Both the position numbers and the translations under genes were made by a program. Under the pieces are notes generated by a model. That model was not told the DNA's origin. It saw only the letters and a program-made list of their open reading frames with translations, and did no database searches. Below are positions 20,301 to 27,731 of a DNA stretch of 64,000 nucleotides, piece by piece. Position 1 is the first letter of the stretch. Every line of letters begins with the position of its first letter. Source of the stretch: an uncultured Desulfobacter sp. (GTDB taxonomy: Bacteria; Desulfobacterota; Desulfobacteria; Desulfobacterales; Desulfobacteraceae); NCBI RefSeq assembly GCF_963666675.1, contig NZ_OY762929.1, positions 2,046,001-2,110,000 on the forward strand. The letters run 5' to 3'.

Positions 20301-22119
20301 CCTGGTAATACAGGGACGCATGAAGAAACCGACGGTCAAACTCAATATAGGGGTGCGTAAGGACTGGCCGATGCTTGCACGGATTATCGACCGGGCCATT
20401 GCTGATATCTCTCCGGACGAGGCACGGCAGATACATAAACGCTGGGTGGGTGAACTCAAAAAAGGTGCCCATGACCGTGTCCTGAAGATCACTAAAGAGG
20501 AGCGTGCCTGGCTTGACAGCCATTCTGCATTGCGTCTTGGTATCGATCACAGTTGGCCGCCGGTAGAGTGGATTGATGAAAACGGCCGGTATCAGGGAAT
20601 CACCTCAGAGTATATTGAGCTTATCACTGAAATGCTTGGCCTTAGCATCGTTTCTGCTGACCGGTTGGCGTGGACTGACGTATTGGAAAAAGCCAAACGC
20701 GGTGAAATTGATTTACTTCCCGCCCCGGCTTCGACTCCGGAACGCCGTAAGTATCTAAATTTCACAAAACCCTATCTCAGTTTTCCCTTTGTTATTTTCA
20801 CCCCCCAAAACGCCCCCCTTGTCACTCGCCTTATGGATCTTTATGGCAAGACGGTTGCAGTGGAAGACGGGTATGTCTCTTTTGAATATTTGCAAAGGGA
20901 TCATCCCATGATCAAGTTAATAAAATATAAAACGACACAGGAGATATTGGCCGCGCTTTCTATGGGGAAGGTTGATGCCTATGTCGGTAACCTGACGGTT
21001 ACAAGCTATTTGATCAAAAAAAGTGGCTATACAAATATAAAAGTGGCGGCACCCACCCCTTATAATTTCGATTTGTCGATTGGCGTGCGCAAAGATTGGC
21101 CTGAGCTGATCCCTATTCTTGACAAGGCCCTGTCCATGATTGATGAAGAGCAGCGAAATGAGATTCGTCAAAAATGGCTGACCTTGCACTATGAGAAAGG
21201 GGTTGATTATAAACTGGTCAGAAAAGTGATCGTCAGTGCAACCGTCATTATCGTGTTGATCTTGCTCTGTTTATTATTCGTTTATCGCAAAGAACAGATG
21301 TTGCAAGCAGCCAAGGCTGAAACGGACAATGCAAATAAGGCGTATCAGATTGCCAATGCACAACTGCTCCAGGCAAATAGTAAACTCAAGGAGATGGATA
21401 AAATGAAGTCAATGTTTATTGCCTCCATCTCACATGAACTCCGCACACCGCTTAACTCCATCATCGGTTTTTCCGGTATGATGATGCAGGGGACTTTCGG
21501 TGAACTCAATGAGAAATACCAGGATTATATTATGCGGGTCAATCGGTCCGGGCAGCATTTGCTGGGCCTGATTACAGAGATCATTGATATTTCCAAGATA
21601 GAGGCGGGTCGCGTTGATGTTATGCAGGATCATTTTGCATTGGATGAGATCTTCTCAGAGGCTGTTAAAGGTTTGAGACAGCAGATTGAGAAAAAGGGCC
21701 TTTCTCTCAAAGTTGACGTGCCGCAAGATGTGGCCATGTGCACAGATAAACGGCGCCTGTACCAATGTTTGCTGAATCTGTTAAGCAATGCAATGAAGTA
21801 TTCCGAGGAAGGCGGCATTGTGCTTACGGCTGAGGAGCAGGACGACGAAGTATTGTTGACGGTAAGTGACACCGGGATCGGAGTGAGCAAGACAGATCAA
21901 ACCCGTCTCTTTGAAGCGTTTGAACGAATGGAGTCTCACCTTAAGGTCAATGCAGGTGGTACAGGGCTGGGGTTATATCTCACCAAAAAAATTGCCACTG
22001 ATCTACTCCAGGGTGATGTGGGTATGGAGAGTGAACTTGGAAGAGGGAGTACTTTCTGGATCAGGGTACCGAAAAAAATAAAGCCACAAAAAATAACAGT
22101 CTCAACGGAGGACGTGTAA
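17374..22119 (+). CDS. Giant sensor kinase with five tandem periplasmic binding domains
   Basis: 1,581 residues. After a signal/anchor segment there are five consecutive SBP_bac_3 (BvgS-type Venus flytrap) domains, at roughly residues 60-285, 300-545, 550-785, 800-1030 and 1035-1270. Each opens with a phrase such as W-x-x-x-H-P-x-I-R-[IV]-G and W-P-P, and closes with GVRKDWP-type and ISP/QER motifs. A transmembrane helix (about 1287-1310), a short coiled coil, HisKA (IASISHELRTPLNSIIGFSG) and HATPase_c (DTGIGV, GGTGLGLYL) follow. There is no PAS or receiver domain; the phosphoryl acceptor is probably the receiver protein starting four bases after its stop. BvgS itself has two such domains. 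The start is uncertain (ATGs at 17374, 17389, 17425). Confidence 0.9.
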   Translation: MFDIIMNNAFKQNWIAAMKGIQPFSLSFLVLLFLMGTVVPVYANIIANETSSSLNLIDSERAWLRKHKKIRLAFDGHWPPYSFKNKSGQYEGLAVDYVRLLADRLGVVLELYPDGQWDNLFEAAKQRKVDVVATMVKRPEREQWFIFSEPYITLSNMIISKEKDNRINSRSDIAGHRVALVKGYFYINQIIKEFPSVIPHYVDNVHDALMAVSTGAADVAIASPGIADYIARQYGITNLKYPAIYAKDIAKERFGVRNDWPELVSILNKALNSVTEQERHTLFNKWISPIRLPADMKDGDSALNLTDEEQLWIEQHPVVRVAPDPHFHPVEFVDENGIYRGITADYLHLIGRRSGLNFKAVVTKDFSDSVTRVQNGEAEMLSRHIRNEKSAEEYLFSKMILGYPTVLLVRRSEPSSTTIKTMAGRKTAVPESFPEAYFLNKNYPDIIQVTVPDIATGMRMVSSGELTGVTAYLPVASSVMEREGIYNLRIAGDIGLDTRDGFAVRRDLPLLQSILDKGLRSITPQERMMIHRRWISLSNNGQEDNAVVNFTRQERDWLNAHPTIRIGIMNAWPPMDYVDSSGTPQGIGVEFIKAFNKRLNNRLEIVPGIWDEIYRAAKEKRLDALMDITPLASRKQFFHFTEPYLEVPHLIFTRKDAPTINSLAELAGMTVGIEKGFFIVQVLHDKYPQVKVKEYTTTSDVLDALSKGEVDAYVGNRAGARFIIENELITNVKAQAKISETSSINAIGVRKDLPILHRILQKVLNDISPREHMQIINPFPRIEPSETKNIFTETLPLAERAWLSAQTEIHIGVMDAWPPMSYVNDQGVAQGIGLDYLEAINRRLGGMLVPKPAPFKQNYEQVKNRQLDGIMDITPKPDREPFFEFTKPYMAIPHVFVGRKDGPYYDSADDLNGRIVALEKGYYNVKIFRNEYPQVMVKEYGSTAEALDAVSRGEADAYAGNRVVAMYLIDKELLINLVIQGRMKKPTVKLNIGVRKDWPMLARIIDRAIADISPDEARQIHKRWVGELKKGAHDRVLKITKEERAWLDSHSALRLGIDHSWPPVEWIDENGRYQGITSEYIELITEMLGLSIVSADRLAWTDVLEKAKRGEIDLLPAPASTPERRKYLNFTKPYLSFPFVIFTPQNAPLVTRLMDLYGKTVAVEDGYVSFEYLQRDHPMIKLIKYKTTQEILAALSMGKVDAYVGNLTVTSYLIKKSGYTNIKVAAPTPYNFDLSIGVRKDWPELIPILDKALSMIDEEQRNEIRQKWLTLHYEKGVDYKLVRKVIVSATVIIVLILLCLLFVYRKEQMLQAAKAETDNANKAYQIANAQLLQANSKLKEMDKMKSMFIASISHELRTPLNSIIGFSGMMMQGTFGELNEKYQDYIMRVNRSGQHLLGLITEIIDISKIEAGRVDVMQDHFALDEIFSEAVKGLRQQIEKKGLSLKVDVPQDVAMCTDKRRLYQCLLNLLSNAMKYSEEGGIVLTAEEQDDEVLLTVSDTGIGVSKTDQTRLFEAFERMESHLKVNAGGTGLGLYLTKKIATDLLQGDVGMESELGRGSTFWIRVPKKIKPQKITVSTEDV

Positions 22120-22123
22120 GACC

Positions 22124-22495
22124 ATGAGCACCGTACTTGTTATTGAAGATAATATGGATAATATGCTGCTGATCAGCGATATTCTTGAAGCCAATGGGTA
22201 TACTGTTCTCCAGGCAGAAACCGGCATGCAGGGAGTTGCAATGGCCGAAGAGCATATGCCTGATTTTATTATTCTGGATATCCAGCTTCCGGATATAATC
22301 GGTAATGAAGTTCTGGCAATCATCCGCAGCAAAGAAAAGATTCGGACCATACCTGTCGTGGCAATGACTTCCTATGCGATGGCAGGAGACAGGGAGAGGT
22401 TGCTGGCTGCCGGATGCGACGGCTATGTGGAAAAACCCATTGACCCGGGGCGCGTAATGAAACAGCTTCAAGAGGTTGTTAAAGGTAAGATATGA
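22124..22495 (+). CDS. Single-domain response regulator (DivK/CheY-like)
   Basis: 123 residues, a bare receiver domain: acidic pair in VIEDNMDN, phospho-acceptor Asp in FIILDIQLPD, Thr in VVAMTSYAM, Lys in GYVEKPI. There is no output domain, so it should act as a phosphorelay intermediate between the upstream multi-flytrap kinase and the downstream hybrid kinase. It follows the kinase by 4 bases and overlaps the next gene by 4 bases (ATGA), so the three form one operon. Confidence 0.92.
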   Translation: MSTVLVIEDNMDNMLLISDILEANGYTVLQAETGMQGVAMAEEHMPDFIILDIQLPDIIGNEVLAIIRSKEKIRTIPVVAMTSYAMAGDRERLLAAGCDGYVEKPIDPGRVMKQLQEVVKGKI

Positions 22496-24501
22496 CGATC
22501 CTGGTTGTAGAAGATACAGATGACTCAAGGATTCTGCTGGTTGATTTGCTTGGGGCCCAGGGTTATGAGGTGGAATCTGCTGTAAACGGCGTGGAGGCAT
22601 TGGAAAAAATCCGCATTGCACCACCGGATATCATTATTTCCGACATTCTGATGCCGGAAATGGATGGTTTTGAACTCTGCCGGATTCTTAAAAAAGATCG
22701 GCAGTTAAAAAAAATTCCAGTTATCTTTTATACCGCCACCTATACGGAACCCCGTGACCAAAAGCTTGCCCTTTCAATGGGTGCTGCACGATTCATCATA
22801 AAGCCGGAAGATCCAGGCACCCTCCTCAAGATTATCGCAGAAGTGATGGACGAGTCTGAAAAATGTGATCCCGAAAATGTGAATGAGCAACATATGGAAA
22901 ATGGGGTTATTGTAAAGCAACACAGAGATGCCGTTTCTAACAAACTCTATAAGAAAGTAATGGAGTTGGAAGCGCAGAAAGGGAAGCTTAAAAAAAGTGA
23001 AAAAAAATACCGGATGATGATGGAGTCCATAACCGACGCAGTATATATCTGCTCTCCCGAAAGAAAAATAACCTACCTGAATCCTGCCATGAAAAAACGT
23101 ATTGGCCGGGATGCCACCGGAGAATTTTGCTACAAAGCACTTCATGGGTTGGATGCCCAGTGTGAATGGTGTGTTTTTGATTCATTGAAACCCGATGGTG
23201 GTATTGAGAACGATGTATTTAGCCCGCTGGACAACAGGACTTACAGAATAAACAACATGCCGATTTATCATGATGATAACTCTGTTTCCAAAATGAGCAT
23301 TTATAAAGATATTACAGATTATCTTGAAGCCGTAAAAGAGAAAAAGAAGATCCAGAATTTATTGGCACAGACCCAAAAGATGGAATCAATTGGGACGCTT
23401 GCCGGCGGTATCGCACATGATTTTAATAATATACTCGCATCGATTATAGGGTATTCCGAACTTGCGCTCGGGGCGGTTGAGAAAGGTTCTCAAATGGAAG
23501 GCGATCTATTGGAAATTCATCGCGGTGGGTTGCGTGCAAAAGAACTTGTCTGGCAAATATTGATATTTGCCAGACAATCTGATGAAACTGTTAAGCCTTT
23601 AAAAGTTGCCCCTTTAGTTAAAGAAACATTGAAGTTTATTCACTCTACGATACCCGCCAACATTGATATTGTTTCAAACATAGAAAGTAAATATAGGATC
23701 ATGGGTAATCCGACCCAGATTCATCAAATCTTTATGAATTTATTCACAAATGCTTCCCATGCGATGAGTCGTCGTGGCGGAACCCTTAAAGTTGATGTGA
23801 TTGATACTGAATTTGAAAAACAGCAATCGATACAATATGTAGCCCTGGCTGCAGGAAAGTATGTCAAGATTGAAGTCTCCGACACCGGCGAAGGTATCTC
23901 AAATAAAATCATTGATTCAATTTTTGATCCATACTTCACCACCAAAAAACAAGGTGAAGGCACAGGACTTGGCCTGGCTGTCGTTCAGGGTATTATAGAA
24001 AATTATAAAGGTAAAATATTTGTTGAAAGTAAAGTGGGGTATGGTTCAAAATTTACTGTTTATCTGCCCAGTTCAGAAGAAAAAGTAAGTCAAGAACCTG
24101 AATTTCAAAAAAAATTGCCGACAGGTACTGAATCAATTCTATTGGTTGATGATGAGGCCCCCATTGTAAAAGCGGCAAAACGATCTCTGGAAGAACTCGG
24201 CTATTCTGTGCAAACAAAAATTAGCGCTTCCGAAGCATTGGATTTATTCAAATCAAGACCGAATGATTTTGATTTGGTCATCAGCGACGTGACAATGCCG
24301 TACATGACAGGAGATGCCTTGGCTGCTGAATTGATGTCCATACGTCCTGATATCCCTATTATTTTGTGCACCGGATACAGCAAAAATATATCTGATCAAT
24401 CTGCTGCTGAAATCGGCATTAAAGCATTTGCATTAAAGCCGGTTGTCAAAGCTGACCTGGCAAAAACGGTAAGGAAAGTTCTGGATGAAGCCAAAGGATA
24501 G
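22492..24501 (+). CDS. Hybrid histidine kinase REC-PAS-HisKA-HATPase-REC
   Basis: 669 residues, soluble. An N-terminal receiver (about 1-120, Asp in IIISDILMPEMDG), a short coiled coil, a PAS domain (about 175-285) containing three Cys that could be metal- or redox-active, HisKA with GGIAHDFNNILASIIGYSEL, HATPase_c with DTGEGIS and GTGLGLAV, and a C-terminal receiver (about 548-665, LVISDVTMPYMTGD). With receivers at both ends it fits a phosphorelay fed by the two genes before it. No DNA-binding output is encoded nearby. A perfect 14-bp inverted repeat lies within the gene at 23546-23577. Confidence 0.92.
   Translation: MTILVVEDTDDSRILLVDLLGAQGYEVESAVNGVEALEKIRIAPPDIIISDILMPEMDGFELCRILKKDRQLKKIPVIFYTATYTEPRDQKLALSMGAARFIIKPEDPGTLLKIIAEVMDESEKCDPENVNEQHMENGVIVKQHRDAVSNKLYKKVMELEAQKGKLKKSEKKYRMMMESITDAVYICSPERKITYLNPAMKKRIGRDATGEFCYKALHGLDAQCEWCVFDSLKPDGGIENDVFSPLDNRTYRINNMPIYHDDNSVSKMSIYKDITDYLEAVKEKKKIQNLLAQTQKMESIGTLAGGIAHDFNNILASIIGYSELALGAVEKGSQMEGDLLEIHRGGLRAKELVWQILIFARQSDETVKPLKVAPLVKETLKFIHSTIPANIDIVSNIESKYRIMGNPTQIHQIFMNLFTNASHAMSRRGGTLKVDVIDTEFEKQQSIQYVALAAGKYVKIEVSDTGEGISNKIIDSIFDPYFTTKKQGEGTGLGLAVVQGIIENYKGKIFVESKVGYGSKFTVYLPSSEEKVSQEPEFQKKLPTGTESILLVDDEAPIVKAAKRSLEELGYSVQTKISASEALDLFKSRPNDFDLVISDVTMPYMTGDALAAELMSIRPDIPIILCTGYSKNISDQSAAEIGIKAFALKPVVKADLAKTVRKVLDEAKG
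23546..23577. repeat. Perfect 14-bp inverted repeat inside a coding region
   Basis: TTGTCTGGCAAATA, loop TTGA, TATTTGCCAGACAA. It encodes LVWQILIFARQS of the hybrid kinase between the H-box helix and the ATPase domain. The stem is perfect, which is unusual in coding DNA. Confidence 0.8.
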
Positions 24502-24533
24502 ACTAAAGGACACCCGATTATCATAATTTTTTA

Positions 24534-24710
24534 TCAAACATGAAGGGCCTCAAGTACCGCTCTGGGATTTTTCGAGGCAATACGTAACAAGGCTTTTGCA
24601 GGACCTTCGGGTTTCCTTCTTCCTTGTTCCCAATTTTGAAGTGTTCTTACGCTCACGCCTATCATAATGGCAAATTCCGATTGTGAAACACTCAAAGTTT
24701 TTCGAACCAT
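24534..24710 (-). pseudogene. Truncated XRE-family antitoxin (NadS/HigA-like)
   Basis: 58 codons encode the helix-turn-helix of NadS/HigA-type antitoxins: LSVSQSEFAIMIGVSVRTLQ, then NWEQGRRKPEGPAKALLR and a C-terminal VLEALHV. Complete family members have about 95-105 residues. The N-terminal 40 and the toxin gene that normally precedes are missing, and the frame is cut at a tract of twelve C (minus strand). An ATG upstream of the tract would be in frame only if the tract were one base longer. It is convergent with the hybrid kinase gene, 33 bases away. Confidence 0.65.
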
Positions 24711-24720
24711 TTTAATTTTA

Positions 24721-24732
24721 GGGGGGGGGGGG
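24721..24732. repeat. Homopolymer tract G12
   Basis: Twelve consecutive G (plus strand) at the 5' edge of the truncated antitoxin. Such tracts slip in replication and in sequencing, so the exact length should be treated with care. Confidence 0.85.
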
Positions 24733-24739
24733 CAATCTC

Positions 24740-24775
24740 CAAATCTGGGGACATCTTCAAATCTGGGGACATCTT
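24740..24775. repeat. Two tandem copies of an 18-bp repeat
   Basis: CAAATCTGGGGACATCTT occurs twice without spacer (24740-24757, 24758-24775). The GGGGACAT motif resembles intergenic repeats linked to REP-associated transposases, but no such gene is visible. The rest of 24776-25163 contains repeat copy D, a terminator-like hairpin and no gene. Confidence 0.85.
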
Positions 24776-24793
24776 ACCTATTTTAATCTTTGA

Positions 24794-24850
24794 CTATAAA
24801 GGCCACGGGCCGGCCTGACATATCTCCTGACAGGCTTCGACCCACAACGA
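24794..24850 (-). repeat. Palindromic dispersed repeat, copy D (inverted)
   Basis: On the minus strand it reads TTCGTTGTGGGTCGAAGCCT, then a diverged centre GTCAGGAGATATGTCAGG, then GGCCCGTGGCCTTTATAG. Where copies A and B carry symmetric TG/TG bulges, this copy has fully paired GCCTG/CAGGC arms, and the terminal hairpin loop changes from CAT to CGT while its stem is kept. That pattern suggests the hairpins matter. Confidence 0.7.
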
Positions 24851-24862
24851 AAATAGAAAGAA

Positions 24863-24888
24863 CTCAACAACCTATTGAGCTCTTTTTT
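24863..24888 (+). terminator. Hairpin plus T-run
   Basis: CTCAA-CAACCTA-TTGAG followed by CTCTTTTTT. It could end transcripts coming from the kinase operon on the plus strand. Similar short hairpins precede the palindromic repeat in copies B and C. Confidence 0.45.
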
Positions 24889-25163
24889 GTAAATTTTTAA
24901 ATTTTCATTTTTAAGGGAATTAAATTGAGGAAATTAGATGGGTGGCGGGTTGTCCCCCTGAAATTGGCTGGAAGAAAATCCCTGAAAATGGATGAGAATT
25001 AAATCCCTGGTACCAGGCGACTTCTTTTTATAGGTATCTCAACGTCTTGACAGCACAATTTGCACCGACTAACATAACGCGTCGGCCGTCGAAAAATAAA
25101 ACCCATTGGAACAAAGGCGCTTGTTACCGGCCGATAGGACAGGTGCCAGGGGATTTATGATAT

Positions 25164-26030
25164 ATGAAAGGGGCTTCAACAATGAACGGCGACAGCAGTA
25201 AGGTTCTGCCACTTAAAGAGGCGTTGCGCGAGCCGCGCAAAAACCGCGATATGGATCTGGCAATGGTGCCTATGGATAATTATAAAAAAACGCCGGGCGG
25301 CCCAAACGGGCAACCCCTAAGCTTCTGGAGCGCCTGGAACCTGGCGGACCGGCCGCGCAGGATTGCGCTGCTTCTTGATGACTGCCAGGAGGAGTATCGG
25401 CCGTATGCAGGTGGTATTCTACCAAATCTGGTCAAACTTGTAGATGTATTTCGGAAAGTTCAAGCGGCAAACGACGGCGTGTGCATTGTATGGAGCGCCT
25501 GGACCCGCACTTTTGACGACGGTATCAGCAATGCCATGGATAGATGGTATGGCCCCAAAGGCCTGCGTCCGGATGATCCGGAAAATGCGGTGTACATCTT
25601 CACAGGTGAACCGGGAATGATGCCTTTGTCGGAAATTGCGCCAACACAAGAGGAAGTCTCCGACGGCTGGTTTTATCATGGAAAGCACCTGGATATGTTC
25701 TGGAACTTTGATGAAAACGGAAACTCTTACCTGGATGAAAAATTAAAGGCCGACGGCATTGATACCATTGTTCTTTCAGGCCTCTGGACAGACGAATGCA
25801 TTCTCAGTACAGCTTACGCAGGCAGTTCACGCGGTTACGATGTTGTTGTTGCAAGTGACGCGGTGGCAACGGCAACACAAAATCAGGAAATTGCCCTAAA
25901 GATAGCCGGCGGCACGGTGGCAAATGTATTATCCACCAGTGACATTGTAAAATACATGAAAAACGATTTTATCCCGGGAAAACCGGGGGACGTCAAAGGC
26001 ACAAACCATCCTGACGGGCGAAAGGAATGA
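25164..26030 (+). CDS. Isochorismatase-family cysteine hydrolase
   Basis: 288 residues. It has the isochorismatase-like fold, with first catalytic Asp in LLLDDCQEE, Lys in YHGKHLDMF and nucleophilic Cys in SGLWTDECILSTAY, followed by G-x-x-V-x-x-x-DAVAT. Members cleave amide or ether bonds (nicotinamidases, N-carbamoylsarcosine amidase, isochorismatase); the substrate here cannot be assigned. An N-terminal extension of about 60 residues precedes the fold. The alternative ATG at 25182 has a better-spaced AAAGGGG. The gene is alone between mobile-element debris, so horizontal acquisition is plausible. Confidence 0.85.
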   Translation: MKGASTMNGDSSKVLPLKEALREPRKNRDMDLAMVPMDNYKKTPGGPNGQPLSFWSAWNLADRPRRIALLLDDCQEEYRPYAGGILPNLVKLVDVFRKVQAANDGVCIVWSAWTRTFDDGISNAMDRWYGPKGLRPDDPENAVYIFTGEPGMMPLSEIAPTQEEVSDGWFYHGKHLDMFWNFDENGNSYLDEKLKADGIDTIVLSGLWTDECILSTAYAGSSRGYDVVVASDAVATATQNQEIALKIAGGTVANVLSTSDIVKYMKNDFIPGKPGDVKGTNHPDGRKE

Positions 26031-26161
26031 CGCCAACACCCGTTTTTTATGATTGAAATCAGAGAATAAAAACCCAGCCGGTATCCCCAGGTATAGGAGC
26101 TTTAAAAACCCGGATCCGGATATCGGCTTGTCTTCTTTAAACCAGAAAGCCTATTCCCATA

Positions 26162-26374
26162 ATGCGACGGCTGCGAAGTCTTGTCTGGAAACAATGGAAA
26201 AATCCCAAAACCAGGGTTCGTAACCTTGAGAAACTTGGTATTGCTCACCACGATGCCATGCTTTGCGGCAATGCCCGCAAAAAGTACTGGCACATGAGCA
26301 AAATCAAGTGGGTGGCCATTGCCATGCCTGAAAGATATTTTATTGACAAAGGATTATATCTGCCCGGGAATTGA
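26162..26374 (+). pseudogene. C-terminal remnant of group II intron maturase (intron 1)
   Basis: 70 codons match the end of intron-encoded proteins: RRLRSLVWKQWKNPKTRVRN, then GNARKKYWHMS and AMPERYFIDKGLYLPG, the usual ending of one class of group II maturases. The reverse transcriptase part is gone; upstream sequence is unrelated from about 26160. It is followed directly by the intron's 3' structural RNA, which is split by another intron (26406-30283). So this is the 3' relic of intron 1, on the plus strand. Confidence 0.7.
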
Positions 26375-26382
26375 TTCCTAAA

Positions 26383-26405
26383 ATCAGCCGAACCGCCCTG
26401 GTACG
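26383..26405 (+). other. Intron 1 domain V-like stem, 5' half
   Basis: GCCGAACCGCCCTGGTAC follows the maturase relic. The matching 3' arm, GTATGCCGGGTGGCGTGGG, lies about 3.9 kb away at 30285-30303. Put together the two arms form one hairpin, showing where intron 2 inserted. Confidence 0.6.
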
Positions 26406-26450
26406 TGATCGCCGGGTAGGTCAGAGACCTTGCGGCCTCCTTCCCCCCTA

Positions 26451-26485
26451 AGAACCCTGCGTGAGACTTTCACCTCACAGGGCTC
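26451..26485 (-). ncRNA. Group II intron domain V
   Basis: Minus strand: GAGCCCTGTGAGGTGAAAGT followed by CTCACGCAGGGTTCT. It has the catalytic AGC near the 5' end, a GAAA tetraloop and a GGTTC 3' arm, the canonical 34-35-nt domain V. It starts inside the last codons of the reverse transcriptase gene. Confidence 0.85.
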
Positions 26486-27184
26486 AAGCATTGATAAGGC
26501 GCCGTTAAGCACCCAGCAGATGATCTTTTAGAACGTTTATCAAAGTATTCTTTCCAATGCGGATCATACGGATTAGCATTGGCCTTGATTTTGATATGAC
26601 GACGAATGGGAATGCTGCTCATTGAGAACAGTTCGAGGTTACCGTTTTTCTCACGGAACACCCAGTTCTTAGGTCCTTTTCGCTGGAAGTATTTCGACTT
26701 TATCCATTTCAAGGATTTATTCGGGTGCCTCCTTTTCGCCCATTGCCATGTCATTTCCCACATTGCACTATCAATTTTATCAAAGGCGTGTTGACTGACA
26801 ACATGTCGATAATAGTTTCCCCATCCTCTGATTAACGGATTGAGTTTAGCTATAAGGTTATCAGTTTTGGCTGCTTTATTAGCTGTTATAATGTCTTTGA
26901 TCTTTTGCTTGACTGATATGATGCCGGATTTTGAAGGCTTGATTAGCAGTTTGTCCTTATACTTTCTTATGTTAAATCCCAGAAAGTTGAATCCGTCGTT
27001 GATATGACTTATTCGGGTTTTTTCCGCTGATAATTCCAAGCCTCTTTCTTTAAGGAATTGTACAATAATCGGCTTTACCCGGCTTGAAAGAAGGTTCTCC
27101 ATATTGCCGGTTACGATAAAATCATCGGCATATCTAACTAAATGAACTTTATCCTGCTTTTTGAACCTCGTTGATAGCCCCCTG
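26470..27184 (-). pseudogene. Intron 2 reverse transcriptase/maturase, C-terminal part
   Basis: In-frame sequence from the IS edge contains the RT active site YADD (27121-27132; context VHLVRYADDFIVTG), the thumb and maturase X domain (LNPLIRGWGNYYRHVVSQ), and NPYDPHWKEYFDKRS. The HNH endonuclease that usually follows is missing. Read with the N-terminal part at 28920-29677, the joint falls between LLSAR and RGLSTRF, so the IS caused a simple interruption. Confidence 0.85.
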
Positions 27185-27242
27185 TGTCAGGATAGATGTC
27201 GCCTCAATTGAAAATTAAATTCGGGGCATTGAGGTTATAAAA

Positions 27243-27731
27243 ATGGGACATTCTATCCAAATCAAAGAGGCTGTGTTACAAAAGGTACTACTGGGCAACA
27301 AACCCCACCATGAGATATCGCAAGAATTCGGAGTTGGCCGATCAACAATCGGAAAATGGCTAAGACAATATAAAGAAAGCGGCAACACTGCATTGAAATC
27401 AAAAGCGAAACGCCCCAAAGACTGGTCTTCTGAGCAAAGAATTTCAGCACTTATAGAAACAGGAACTATGACTTCTGAAGAATGTGTTGCCTGGTGCCGT
27501 AAAAAAGGAATTTTTTGCCATCACTTGGAGCAATGGAGAAAAGATGCCGTTTCCGGTATGTCAAACACTGCAGATAAAAGGCAAAGTGAAAAGGAAAAAC
27601 AATATAAAAAAGAAATATCCTCTTTAAGACGCGACCTTTCCCGTAAAGAAAAAGCACTTGCAGAAACAGCGGCCTTGCTGGTTCTTAAAAAAAAAGCCCA
27701 GGCGATCTGGGGGGAGCCAGAGGAAGATTGA
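27243..27731 (+). CDS. IS3-family transposase OrfA
   Basis: 162 residues. N-terminal helix-turn-helix (AVLQKVLLGNKPHHEISQEF, then GVGRSTIGKWL) for end recognition and a C-terminal leucine-rich coiled coil (ISSLRRDLSRKEKALAETAA) typical of OrfA. A run of nine A followed by G at 27687-27696 near the end is a candidate site for -1 frameshifting into OrfB, whose frame is open from 27689. OrfA and OrfB overlap by 4 bases. Confidence 0.88.
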   Translation: MGHSIQIKEAVLQKVLLGNKPHHEISQEFGVGRSTIGKWLRQYKESGNTALKSKAKRPKDWSSEQRISALIETGTMTSEECVAWCRKKGIFCHHLEQWRKDAVSGMSNTADKRQSEKEKQYKKEISSLRRDLSRKEKALAETAALLVLKKKAQAIWGEPEED

